A stretch of DNA of 64,000 nucleotides from AC-51 sp046716145 (GTDB lineage: Bacteria; Actinomycetota; UBA4738; HRBIN12). This document shows positions 7,058-14,893 of this stretch, piece by piece (position 1 is the first letter of the stretch; each line of letters starts with the position of its first letter). Position numbers and translations under genes: made by a program. Location: positions 12,323 to 76,322 of the forward strand of contig JBKJXU010000097.1 of the NCBI GenBank assembly GCA_046716145.1. Reading direction: 5' to 3'. The notes beneath the pieces were generated by a model, which saw nothing but the letters and a program-made list of their open reading frames with translations, was not told the origin of the DNA and did not search any database.

Positions 7058-8512
7058 CTACCGCGCGTCCTCACAGAGGAAGGCCGCGATGCGCTCGCCG
7101 ATGACCACCGTGGGTAGGTTCGTGGTGGCACGGACGGTCCGCGGCATCAGCGATGCATCCGCGACGATCAGCCCGTCCACTCCACGGACCCTCCCCCGAT
7201 CGTCCGTGACGTCGCCCATCGCGCAGGTCCCGACCGGGTGCCAGCAATGGGCGACGTTCGCCCTGATCACGACGGGCAGGTCCGCGTCGGGGCCCGGGAC
7301 GAGCTCGCGGGCGAACAACTTCGCCATCGGCGCGGCCGCCAGGAACCGCCGGGCGCGCTCGACCCCCTCGATCAGGACCGCCAGATCGTGGCCAGCTTCA
7401 TCGGTCAGGAAGCCGTGGTCCAGGATCGGCGAGGTCTCCGGATTTGCGTCCCGCAGCCGGAGCCGGCCCCGCGAGCGCGGGGTGAGGCACACCACGAAGA
7501 GACCGGGCTGCTCTCCACTCATCCGGACCTCGCTGAACAGATGCAGGTCGACGACACCATCGGTGGCGAGCGAGCTCGCGAGGCTCGCGAACCCGAGCTC
7601 GTCGGGAAGAGCGCTGCCCGTCGCCGCGAACGCCGCGGTCCGGCGCTCGTACTCCTCGTTCGGCCGAAGGATCAGCTCGTAGGAGGGGTGGTCGTGCAGG
7701 TTGCCCCCGACGCCGGGGAGGTCGGCGACGATGTCGAGCCCGAGCGCACGGAGGTCGGTCGCCGGGCCGACGCCGCTGCGCAGCAGCATCGCGGGCGAGC
7801 CGTACGTGCCGCCGGCGAGCACGATGCGGCCGGCCCTCGCTTCGAACGCCCCGTCGGGTCCGATCGCCCGCACGCCGAGCGCACGGCCGTCTTCGATGAG
7901 GACGCGATCGACGAGCGTGTCGCCCTGGATCGTGAGGTGAGGGTCACCCCGGACCGGATCGAGGTAGGCGAGCGCGGCGTTCCAACGGATCCCGCCGGGT
8001 GAGTTCGAGGGCTCCGCGCACACGCTCGGCCGCACATCGAGCGTCTGGAGTCGATCCTCCAGAGGCAGGCCCAACGCCACCCCCGCCTCGATGAACGCGC
8101 GGTGCAGCGGCGACCAGTCCCCCTCCTCGAAGAGCCGTACCCGCATCCGCCGCGACGCCTCCTCGAACAGTGGCTGCAGCATGTCGGCCTCCCAGCCAGC
8201 GAGGCCCCAGCCGTCGTAGTCGGCCCGGTGACCCCACGACGCGGTGCATCCGTTGTGGGCCGAGCAGCCGCCGATCACTCGAGCCCGCTCGAACGGCAGA
8301 CCGCCGTCCTCCGAGACGTAGCCCCAGTCGTGCGAGGTCGGGATCCGCGTCGCGTCGAGGAGATCAGCGGGCCAACGGCCCTCTGGCAACGCACCGTGGT
8401 CCGGCCCAGCTTCGAGGAGCAGCACGGACGCGCCGCCTTGGACCAACCGCGCCGCGACGACGGGACCCGCGGTCCCTCCACCGCAGACGATGACGTCGGC
8501 GCCCGCTGGCAT
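7058..8512 (-). CDS. GMC family FAD-dependent oxidoreductase
   Basis: A 484-residue glucose-methanol-choline oxidoreductase. The N-terminal FAD site is VIVCGGGTAGPVVAARL (glycines at 11-13 and 16). VIGGCSAHNGCTASWG is the second GMC signature, and the C-terminal half has NVAHCWHPVGTCAMG with the catalytic His, followed by DGLIVADASLMP. Substrates of the family are alcohols, sugars or sterols and cannot be read from sequence. Its place upstream of guaB3 and the broken DinB gene recalls choD next to guaB3 in mycobacteria, though I cannot claim it is a cholesterol oxidase. It ends 9 bases before the DinB-like gene. Confidence 0.88.
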   Translation of the reverse strand: MPAGADVIVCGGGTAGPVVAARLVQGGASVLLLEAGPDHGALPEGRWPADLLDATRIPTSHDWGYVSEDGGLPFERARVIGGCSAHNGCTASWGHRADYDGWGLAGWEADMLQPLFEEASRRMRVRLFEEGDWSPLHRAFIEAGVALGLPLEDRLQTLDVRPSVCAEPSNSPGGIRWNAALAYLDPVRGDPHLTIQGDTLVDRVLIEDGRALGVRAIGPDGAFEARAGRIVLAGGTYGSPAMLLRSGVGPATDLRALGLDIVADLPGVGGNLHDHPSYELILRPNEEYERRTAAFAATGSALPDELGFASLASSLATDGVVDLHLFSEVRMSGEQPGLFVVCLTPRSRGRLRLRDANPETSPILDHGFLTDEAGHDLAVLIEGVERARRFLAAAPMAKLFARELVPGPDADLPVVIRANVAHCWHPVGTCAMGDVTDDRGRVRGVDGLIVADASLMPRTVRATTNLPTVVIGERIAAFLCEDAR

Positions 8513-8539
8513 GACCAGCAGCGTAGTCGGTCGCGACGG

Positions 8540-9172
8540 TCAGCTCTCCTTGACCACGTGCCCCGACTCGGCCACCCGCAGGTCCGTCATGCCGGAGTGC
8601 ACGCGGTCGCCTTCCATCAGGACCTCGTCGGCATCGAGACGGCCCAACTCCTTGAGGCGCGTGAGCACGAACCGCAGCGACTCCTCGGGGCTCTGCGACA
8701 GCGTGTCCACCACGATCTCGGGGTCCTCCGGCACCTCGTAGGGTGCGTCAGGACTCACGCCCGTGAACTCCTTGATCTCCCCCGCCAAGGCCTTCTTGTA
8801 GAGGCCCTTGGGGTCACGGTTCGCAGCGATCTCATCGACGGTGGCGTGCACGTACACCTCGACGAACTCTCCGATCAGCGCACGGTTGGCGTCGCGGGTC
8901 TCCTTGTAGGGACTGATCGGGCAGCAGATCGTGGCCACGCCGTTGCGCGTGAGCAGGTTCGCGACGAACCCGATCCGCATGATGTTGAGGTCGCGGTCCT
9001 CTTTCGAGAACCCGAGGCCCTTGGACAGGTTCTGGCGGACCACGTCGCCGTCGAGGATCTCGGTCTTCATGCCGCGCGCCTGGAACTCGTGGAAGAGCAT
9101 CTCGGCGATGGTGGACTTGCCCGAGCCCGAAAGGCCGGTGAACCACACGGTGAACCCGTTCTGGTCGCTCAC
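8540..9172 (-). CDS. cysC: Adenylyl-sulfate (APS) kinase
   Basis: CysC phosphorylates adenosine 5'-phosphosulfate to PAPS, the sulfate donor of sulfotransferases. The 210-residue protein has the P-loop GLSGSGKS at 13-20, the APS-binding segment DGDVVRQNLSKGLGFS, and ICCPISPYKETR and DPKGLYKKA further on, all typical. No cysN, cysD or sat is present nearby, so this gene stands alone from ATP sulfurylase. The GTG start overlaps the stop of the upstream phosphodiesterase gene by one base (TAGTG), so the two are translated together. Three sulfotransferase genes lie at 24-35 kb, so PAPS for sulfation is the likely purpose rather than cysteine synthesis. Confidence 0.95.
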   Translation of the reverse strand: MSDQNGFTVWFTGLSGSGKSTIAEMLFHEFQARGMKTEILDGDVVRQNLSKGLGFSKEDRDLNIMRIGFVANLLTRNGVATICCPISPYKETRDANRALIGEFVEVYVHATVDEIAANRDPKGLYKKALAGEIKEFTGVSPDAPYEVPEDPEIVVDTLSQSPEESLRFVLTRLKELGRLDADEVLMEGDRVHSGMTDLRVAESGHVVKES

Positions 9173-10581
9173 TACAGGAAGCTCCTTCCGACGACGCCCG
9201 GCAGTGCCGTGGTCGAGTCGATGCCGTAGATGGACAGGATGGAGGGGCCCACGTCGACGAGGCTGAGCCCGTCGACCTTGCCCGTCTGCTGGCCGGTGAG
9301 CCCGGTCATGATGAAGATGCCGTCGCGGTCGTGGTTGGCGCCATCAGGACCGGTGTCGTTCTCGTAGGTGTAGAGGCTGGGGTTGCCCACCGAACCGACC
9401 GAGCGCCACTCCAGGTCGCCGAAGTAGACGATCAGGTCCGGCGCCACACCGCGAACCTCGGGGTAGGCGTCCTGCGGCTTGTGGACCTTGGTTCCCAGTG
9501 GAGTACCGTCGGGGCCGACCTGCGCCTCCAGCTTCGCGACCAGCTCGTTCCGTGTCGCCTCGTAGTTCGCGGGCTCGACGATCCCCCGCGGTTCGCGTCC
9601 CTTCACGTTCAGGAACAACCGCCCGTAGTAGCCGCCGTCGCCCCAGGCGGCCGTGCGGTCCCAGTCGATCTTCGCGTCCTTGATGGGGATCGGGCCGTCG
9701 GTGACGGGCTCCGACAGGACGAGGTGCCCTTCCTGGATGAGCCAGTCGTTGAAACACAGGCCTCCCATCATCGGACGTGCGCCATGGTCGCTCATCACCA
9801 TCGTGACGGCGTCACTCGGCACCAGCTCGAGGAAGTCGGCGAGCTGCCGGTCCAAGAACCGGTAGTAATCCTGGAACACCCCTTCGTACCTGTTCCCCGG
9901 CTCGTAGAGCGGGTGGCGGGGGTCGAAGTACTGCCAGAACACGTGATGCAGGCGGTCCGGCGCGATGTCGCACAGCATGAAGAAGTCCCACGGCTTGTTC
10001 TGGATCAACCGGCGCCCTACCTGGAACCGGCGCTCGGTCATCTTGAACACCTGATCCAGCGTCACGTCGAACCCGGCCTGACGGAAATTGGGGATGTCGA
10101 AGATGTAGTTGCCCTTGCCCTCGAGCTCTTCCTCGATCTCGACCTCGAGCTCCTGGGGGAACGCCCACTTCTCGGCGCTCGGAGGGGTCAGGAAGCAGCC
10201 CACGCGCCAGCCGGGGAAGCTGGTGGGCGGCGGGAACGAGGGCGGGACGCCGATCAGGACCGAGCGCTTCCCCTGGGCGCCGAGCGCATCCCAGACGGCG
10301 GGATGCTTGATCGCCCCCGAGTGCGCGATCGCGAGCCCGTCGTAGGTGGTGTCCTTGCGGTTGCGGAACCCGTAGATGCCCAACTGTCCGGGGACCGCGC
10401 CGGTCATGGCGCAGGCCCACGCGGGAACCGTGATCGGCGGCGTGATGGAGGCGAGGTCCCCGTACATGCCCTCACCCATCAGTTTCGCGATGGTGGGCAC
10501 TTCGGCATGCAGATCCTCGAAGAGGAGCTTCGGGGTGCCGCAGTCAAGGCCGACCACGACGACCCGGGGACCCTGCTGCAT
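9172..10581 (-). CDS. Alkaline-phosphatase superfamily phosphodiesterase/nucleotide pyrophosphatase, paralogue 1
   Basis: A 469-residue type I phosphodiesterase-like enzyme with no signal peptide. Metal ligands are recognisable: Asp13 in VGLDCG, a nucleophile Thr51 in PPITVPAW, the Asp and His of CDIAPDRLHH, MSDHG, and the late His in GANHDRDG. The family cleaves phosphodiesters or phosphomonoesters of nucleotides, glycolipids or phosphonates; the substrate is unknown. It is coupled to cysC, so an activity on sulfonucleotides or on a sulfated product is worth considering, but this is inference. Two further paralogues occur at 18-20 kb and 28-29.5 kb. Confidence 0.82.
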   Translation of the reverse strand: MQQGPRVVVVGLDCGTPKLLFEDLHAEVPTIAKLMGEGMYGDLASITPPITVPAWACAMTGAVPGQLGIYGFRNRKDTTYDGLAIAHSGAIKHPAVWDALGAQGKRSVLIGVPPSFPPPTSFPGWRVGCFLTPPSAEKWAFPQELEVEIEEELEGKGNYIFDIPNFRQAGFDVTLDQVFKMTERRFQVGRRLIQNKPWDFFMLCDIAPDRLHHVFWQYFDPRHPLYEPGNRYEGVFQDYYRFLDRQLADFLELVPSDAVTMVMSDHGARPMMGGLCFNDWLIQEGHLVLSEPVTDGPIPIKDAKIDWDRTAAWGDGGYYGRLFLNVKGREPRGIVEPANYEATRNELVAKLEAQVGPDGTPLGTKVHKPQDAYPEVRGVAPDLIVYFGDLEWRSVGSVGNPSLYTYENDTGPDGANHDRDGIFIMTGLTGQQTGKVDGLSLVDVGPSILSIYGIDSTTALPGVVGRSFL

Positions 10582-10712
10582 GACTGACTCCTTGGGCGTT
10601 CGGAGGTGTCCGGGGCGGGGCGGGCGCGCTGCCGCGCAAGGCTGCCTCCGCGGTTGGCGTATCCTACCAGCCGTCCTGCGCCCGACCGCGGGCGCGCGGA
10701 GGGCCTGCGGAC

Positions 10713-11108
10713 ATGTTCCTCCTACGACGCGTGCTGAAGATCCAGTCCGCCCTATGGGCGCTCACGGGACTGGCGCTGGGACTGGTTCCACTTACGGTCC
10801 TCGAGGCGTTGGGGCAGTCCTCCGTCGAGGAAACCGCGTGGCTCCGCATGCTCGGCGTCACGGCCGTCGTCCTCGCACTGCTGATGTGGCTCGTCGCCGG
10901 GGCGCTCGATCAGGTGTGGTGGTGGGCGTGGGCCTTCGCCGTCCTGGAAGCAGGGGTGGCGACCCTCGCGCTCGTGAACGCGACCTTCAGCGTGGACCCG
11001 GGCGCGCCGGCGTGGGCGTGGTGGGTCATCGGCGGGGTCTCCGTCGCCCTCGCAGCCCTGGATCTCGTGGGGCTCGGGCGGACCAGTCAGGAGAAGCCGC
11101 AGGTCTAG
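10713..11108 (+). CDS. Small integral membrane protein, unknown function
   Basis: A 131-residue protein with four hydrophobic stretches (roughly residues 12-32, 45-65, 68-88 and 101-122) and a short polar C-terminus. It is probably a four-helix inner-membrane protein. It is divergent from the phosphodiesterase-cysC pair. A ribosome-binding site GGAGGG precedes the ATG by about 9 bases. Its last 4 bases overlap the end of the convergent dehydrogenase gene. No family was recognised. Confidence 0.6.
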   Translation: MFLLRRVLKIQSALWALTGLALGLVPLTVLEALGQSSVEETAWLRMLGVTAVVLALLMWLVAGALDQVWWWAWAFAVLEAGVATLALVNATFSVDPGAPAWAWWVIGGVSVALAALDLVGLGRTSQEKPQV

Positions 11109-12181
11109 GCAGCGGCGATGCGCTCCGAAGCGATGTGGTCGGCGGCCGCCGCAGGCGTGATCGCCTCGGTCTCCGCGGTAGCGAATATCCCTCGAAGCGT
11201 CTCGCCGATGCCCATGAGCCGATCCTGCACCTGTTCCCGGCTCCAACCCAGACGCTCGTAGCCGGCCAGGTGGATCACCCCGCCGGCGTTCACGACGTAG
11301 TCGGGGGCATACAGGATCCCGGCCGCGGCGAGGCGCTCTGCGTCGTCGGGACGGGAAAGCTGGTTGTTCGCCGCACCTGCGACGATCCGACAGTGGAGGC
11401 GGTCGATCGTGGCCTCCTTCAGGACGCCACCGGTCGCACACGGCGAGAAGACGTCGCACGCCACGTCGAACTCCTCGCCCGCATCCACCATCTGCGCGCC
11501 GATCCGGTCAGACACGGCCGCGGCTCGCTCCGGATCCACGTCGGCCACCACGAGGTGCGCTCCATCGCTCGCCAGCAACTCCGCGAGCGGCGCGCCGACG
11601 GCGCCGGCGCCCTGGATCACCACGGTCCGACCGGACGGGTCGTCGGACCCGTAGACATGACCGAGCGCTGCCCGGATCCCGTGATACACGCCAAGTGCCG
11701 TGTCCGGGGCGCTCGAACCGGAGCCGCCGCGTTCCTCGGACATCCCCATCACGTTCGGGCACCTCGACGCCAGCATGTCCATGTCATGCTCGTTCGTGTT
11801 CATGTCGCACGCCGTCACGTAGCTCCCGCCGAGCGAGCCGATGAGGTCGGCGTACCGATCCATGAGGCGGCGGCGGTCCTCCCCCTGCGGCACGGCCGGT
11901 ACCGCGAGCACGGCTTTGCCCCCACCGAACGGGACGCCGGCGATCGCGTTCTTGAGGGTCATCGCCTGCGAGAGCCGCAGCACGTCGCGCACGGCGTCGG
12001 CGACCACGGCGTACGGCTTCATCCGGGTGCCGCCGAACCCGGGACCGAGTCTGGTCGAGTGCACCCCCACGAGCATCCATGTCTGGGTGGGCGCATCGAA
12101 ACGGCTGGCGAGGAACTCACCGTCCCAGTCTCGAAGCAGCTCCTCGAACGCCACAGGGGGAGTCTCTGCGGCCACGCGCAT
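11105..12181 (-). CDS. Leucine/valine/phenylalanine-type amino acid dehydrogenase
   Basis: The 358-residue protein belongs to the Glu/Leu/Phe/Val dehydrogenase family, which deaminates branched or aromatic amino acids with NAD. Visible signatures are GPGFGGTRMKPY, LKNAIAGVPFGGGKAVL with the catalytic lysine region, and the Rossmann motif VVIQGAGAVGAPLAELL followed by VADVDPER, where the Asp suggests NAD preference. The length matches leucine dehydrogenases rather than the longer glutamate enzymes. It stands 3 bases upstream of a small exported protein gene start region on the same strand. Exact substrate is not determinable. Confidence 0.85.
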   Translation of the reverse strand: MRVAAETPPVAFEELLRDWDGEFLASRFDAPTQTWMLVGVHSTRLGPGFGGTRMKPYAVVADAVRDVLRLSQAMTLKNAIAGVPFGGGKAVLAVPAVPQGEDRRRLMDRYADLIGSLGGSYVTACDMNTNEHDMDMLASRCPNVMGMSEERGGSGSSAPDTALGVYHGIRAALGHVYGSDDPSGRTVVIQGAGAVGAPLAELLASDGAHLVVADVDPERAAAVSDRIGAQMVDAGEEFDVACDVFSPCATGGVLKEATIDRLHCRIVAGAANNQLSRPDDAERLAAAGILYAPDYVVNAGGVIHLAGYERLGWSREQVQDRLMGIGETLRGIFATAETEAITPAAAADHIASERIAAA

Positions 12182-12184
12182 CTC

Positions 12185-12712
12185 CTACGCCGAGGCGCGC
12201 TCGACCGTGAAGTGGTGAGCGTAGATGCCGAAGTAGATACTCGGGTCGGTCACGCGATGCTGCACGACGACCGTCCACCGACCGGCGGGAAGGAGCCTGC
12301 TCTTCTCCATCGTCAGCGAGTAGTCCTCCTCACCGATGCCTCCGGATACCTCGAGGGCGAAGGTCATCGAGGACGGTCGCATCGGGCGGTGGTCGCTCTC
12401 ACGCAGCGCCTTGAACCGGAGCTGGCACACGCCGTCGCCGACCCCATCCACGACGGGCTCGCAGGAGGCGCTGGCGTCCAGCCGAGCGACCACGAGCCCG
12501 TGCTCGTCTGCAGGAACGGTCATCTGCACACTGGTAACCGTGCTCCAGTTCGTGCCGGAGGTGCCCACCAGGTTCTCGCCGTAGGTGGTCTTCACGGCGG
12601 TGATCGCCCCGCCGGCCGACAGGTTCAGATCCGCGGCGCGGCGCCCGATCGCCGTCCCCACGAGTCCTCCGACGAGTGCCCCTGCGAGTACGAGCCCTAT
12701 CCACCTGCGCAT
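12185..12712 (-). CDS. Exported protein of unknown function
   Basis: A 175-residue protein with an N-terminal signal-anchor (residues 4-22, WIGLVLAGALVGGLVGTAI). The remainder is predicted extracellular and rich in beta-type sequence, with two Cys residues (in SASCEPV and GVCQLRF) that could pair. No enzyme motif is seen. It ends 3 bases before the dehydrogenase start codon on the same strand, so the two may share a transcript. Function not assigned. Confidence 0.6.
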   Translation of the reverse strand: MRRWIGLVLAGALVGGLVGTAIGRRAADLNLSAGGAITAVKTTYGENLVGTSGTNWSTVTSVQMTVPADEHGLVVARLDASASCEPVVDGVGDGVCQLRFKALRESDHRPMRPSSMTFALEVSGGIGEEDYSLTMEKSRLLPAGRWTVVVQHRVTDPSIYFGIYAHHFTVERASA

Positions 12713-12771
12713 GACCTTTTCCTCCCCAGCTCCGAGCGACAGGAGGGACCTTACCCCCGGGGATAGCGAGA

Positions 12772-12796
12772 GGGGGCGGCCCTTCGGGCCACCCCC
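12772..12796 (-). terminator. Strong GC hairpin after groEL
   Basis: GGGGG (12772-12776) and GGCCC (12778-12782) pair with GGGCC (12786-12790) and CCCCC (12792-12796), with one mismatch and a TTC loop. It lies 26 bases past the groEL stop. No T tract follows on the minus strand, as is common in GC-rich actinobacteria. Confidence 0.6.
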
Positions 12797-12821
12797 TGCA
12801 CGCGTGACGCGTCAGCCGGTA

Positions 12822-14438
12822 CTAGTGAGCGTGCCCGTGGCCGCCCGCAGACTCGGGCTCTTCGTCCTCGGGCTTCTCGACCACCGCGGACTCCACGGTC
12901 AGGACGATCCCCGCGATGGACGCCGCGTTCTGCAGCGCCGACCGCGTGACCTTCGCGGGATCGATGATCCCGGCCTTCACCATGTCGACCCACTGGCCGG
13001 TCGCGGCGTCGAACCCGCGTCCGTCGCCCTCGGTCCTCGTCTGCTGGACGATGACCGCGCCTTCGTAGCCGGCGTTCTGCGCGATCCGGCGGGTGGGCTC
13101 GGCGAGCGCGTTCCGCACGATCCTCGCGCCGGTCGCCTCGTCGCCGTCAAGGTCGAGCTTGTCCAGAGCCGCCTCGGCACGGATCAGCGTGACGCCGCCG
13201 CCCGGGACGATGCCCTCTTCCACCGCCGCGCGGGTCGCCGAGACGGCGTCCTCGATGCGGTGCTTCTTCTCCTTCAGCTCGACCTCGGTAGCCGCACCGA
13301 CCTTGATGACGGACACGCCGCCGGACAGTTTCGCCAGGCGCTCCTGGAGCTTCTCCTTGTCCCAGGTTGAGTCCGTCTTGTCGATCTCGGCTTTGATCTG
13401 GTTGACGCGGCCGGCGACCTTGTCGCTGTCGCCGCCGCCCTCGATGAGCGTGGTGTCGTCCTTGGTCACGAGCACCTTGCGTGCCCGACCCAACAGCTCG
13501 GTCGTCACGCTCTCGAGCTTCAGGCCCACCTCCTCGGAGATGACCTCACCACCCGTGAGGATGGCGATGTCCTGCAGCATGGCCTTGCGACGATCGCCGA
13601 ACCCGGGTGCCTTGATCGCGATGGCGTTGAACGTGCCGCGGATCTTGTTCACCACCAGGGTCGCGAGCGCCTCGCCGTCGACATCCTCGGCGATGACCAC
13701 GAGCGGCTTGCCCGCCTGCAGGACCTTCTCCAGGACCGGCAGCATCTCTTGCGCGCTCGAGATCTTCTTGTTCACGATCAGGATGTAGGGGTCCTCCAGG
13801 ACCGCTTCCTGACGCTCGGGATCGGTCACGAAGTACGGCGAGATGTAGCCCTTGTCGAACTGCATGCCCTCGGTGAACTCGAGTTCGATGCCGAAGGTGT
13901 TCGATTCCTCGACGGTGATGACCCCGTCCTTGCCGACCTTGTCCAGCGCCTCGGCGATGGTCGCGCCGATGGCCGGGTCGGCGGCCGAGATGGATGCGAC
14001 CTGCGCGATCTCGTCCTTGGACTCCACGTCCTTCGCCTGGTGCGCGATCGACTCGACGCCTGCCGCGACCGCTTTCTCCATGCCGCGCTTGAGCGCCATC
14101 GGGTTGGCACCGGCGGCGACGTTCTTCATGCCGCCCTTGACCATGGCCCGGGCGAGCACCGTCGCGGTGGTGGTGCCGTCACCGGCGACATCGTTCGTCT
14201 TGGTGGCGACCTCTTTGGTGAGCTGCGCGCCCATGTTCTCCCATGGGTCCTCCAGCTCGATCTCCTTGGCGATCGTCACGCCATCGTTGGTGATGGTCGG
14301 CGCGCCCCACTTCTTGTCGAGCACGACGTTCTGACCCTTGGGGCCGAGCGTGATGGCGACCGCGTCGGCGAGCTTGTCGACGCCGGCCTCCAGGCCCCGC
14401 CGGGCATCCTCGCCGAATCTCAGTAGCTTCGAAGCCAC
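12822..14438 (-). CDS. groL: Chaperonin GroEL
   Basis: The 60-kDa chaperonin subunit, 538 residues, full length. It has the ATP-binding elements LGPKGQNVVLDK and AGDGTTTATVLAR and the C-terminal ATPase region. The tail is EPESAGGHGHAH, a His-containing end like that of many actinobacterial GroEL1 copies, instead of the Gly-Gly-Met repeat of the main GroEL2. groES lies 12 bases upstream of the start and both are preceded by a CIRCE element, so HrcA control is expected. Whether a second groEL exists elsewhere cannot be seen. Confidence 0.97.
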   Translation of the reverse strand: MASKLLRFGEDARRGLEAGVDKLADAVAITLGPKGQNVVLDKKWGAPTITNDGVTIAKEIELEDPWENMGAQLTKEVATKTNDVAGDGTTTATVLARAMVKGGMKNVAAGANPMALKRGMEKAVAAGVESIAHQAKDVESKDEIAQVASISAADPAIGATIAEALDKVGKDGVITVEESNTFGIELEFTEGMQFDKGYISPYFVTDPERQEAVLEDPYILIVNKKISSAQEMLPVLEKVLQAGKPLVVIAEDVDGEALATLVVNKIRGTFNAIAIKAPGFGDRRKAMLQDIAILTGGEVISEEVGLKLESVTTELLGRARKVLVTKDDTTLIEGGGDSDKVAGRVNQIKAEIDKTDSTWDKEKLQERLAKLSGGVSVIKVGAATEVELKEKKHRIEDAVSATRAAVEEGIVPGGGVTLIRAEAALDKLDLDGDEATGARIVRNALAEPTRRIAQNAGYEGAVIVQQTRTEGDGRGFDAATGQWVDMVKAGIIDPAKVTRSALQNAASIAGIVLTVESAVVEKPEDEEPESAGGHGHAH

Positions 14439-14450
14439 GTCGGGCCTCCC

Positions 14451-14753
14451 TTACTTGTTGAGGACGGCGAGCACGTCACGAGCCGACAGGATGAGGTACT
14501 CCTCACCGTCGACCTTGACCTCGGTGCCGCCGTACTTCGAATAGATGACGACGTCGCCGACCTTCACGTCGAGCGCGACGCGGCCCGTGCCGTCTTCGTT
14601 CCACCGGCCGGGGCCGGCGGCCACGACGCTGCCCTCTTGGGGCTTCTCCTTCGCCGTGTCCGGGATCACGAGACCCGACGCGGTGGTCTGGTCCCCCTCG
14701 CTCGCCTGCACGACGATGCGGTCCTCGAGCGGCCGGAGCTTGAAGTCAGCCAT
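14451..14753 (-). CDS. groS: Co-chaperonin GroES
   Basis: The 100-residue GroES forms the heptameric lid of GroEL. The sequence LRPLEDRIVVQASEGDQTTASGL is canonical, with the mobile loop around residues 17-33 and the terminal LILSARDVLAVL. A strong ribosome-binding site AAGGAGGG lies about 9 bases upstream of the ATG. It is the first gene of the groES-groEL operon, directly under the CIRCE operator. Confidence 0.97.
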   Translation of the reverse strand: MADFKLRPLEDRIVVQASEGDQTTASGLVIPDTAKEKPQEGSVVAAGPGRWNEDGTGRVALDVKVGDVVIYSKYGGTEVKVDGEEYLILSARDVLAVLNK

Positions 14754-14807
14754 CCCTCGACACCCTCCTTCTTTCGTTCAACGACTACCTGTGCGGTGCC
14801 CCGCGGG

Positions 14808-14834
14808 TTAGCACTCCCGGGGCGTGAGTGCTAA
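14808..14834 (-). promoter_or_regulatory. CIRCE element (HrcA operator)
   Basis: TTAGCACTC (14808-14816) and GAGTGCTAA (14826-14834) are exact consensus arms with the standard 9-base spacer. HrcA binds this inverted repeat to repress chaperonin genes until heat stress. It lies 55 bases upstream of groES, immediately after the -10 box. Confidence 0.95.
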
Positions 14835-14835
14835 C

Positions 14836-14865
14836 AGGATAGCCATGAGAGTGCCAGAGGGTCAA
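14836..14865 (-). promoter_or_regulatory. Sigma-A promoter of groES-groEL
   Basis: On the minus strand a -35 box TTGACC (complement of 14860-14865) is followed by 18 bases and a -10 box TATCCT (complement of 14836-14841). The CIRCE repeat starts right after the -10, so HrcA would block initiation. The match is five of six and four of six bases. Confidence 0.75.
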
Positions 14866-14893
14866 CGAGGGGGCGGAGAACCGTGGACGACCC

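Noticed and set aside
7058..8512. Mycofactocin-linked MftG identity for the GMC oxidoreductase
   Set aside because: No other mycofactocin genes are nearby and the family motifs do not separate the subgroups.
10376..12766. 796-codon plus-strand ORF
   Set aside because: It runs antisense through the phosphodiesterase start, the dehydrogenase and an exported protein, with no recognisable motif.
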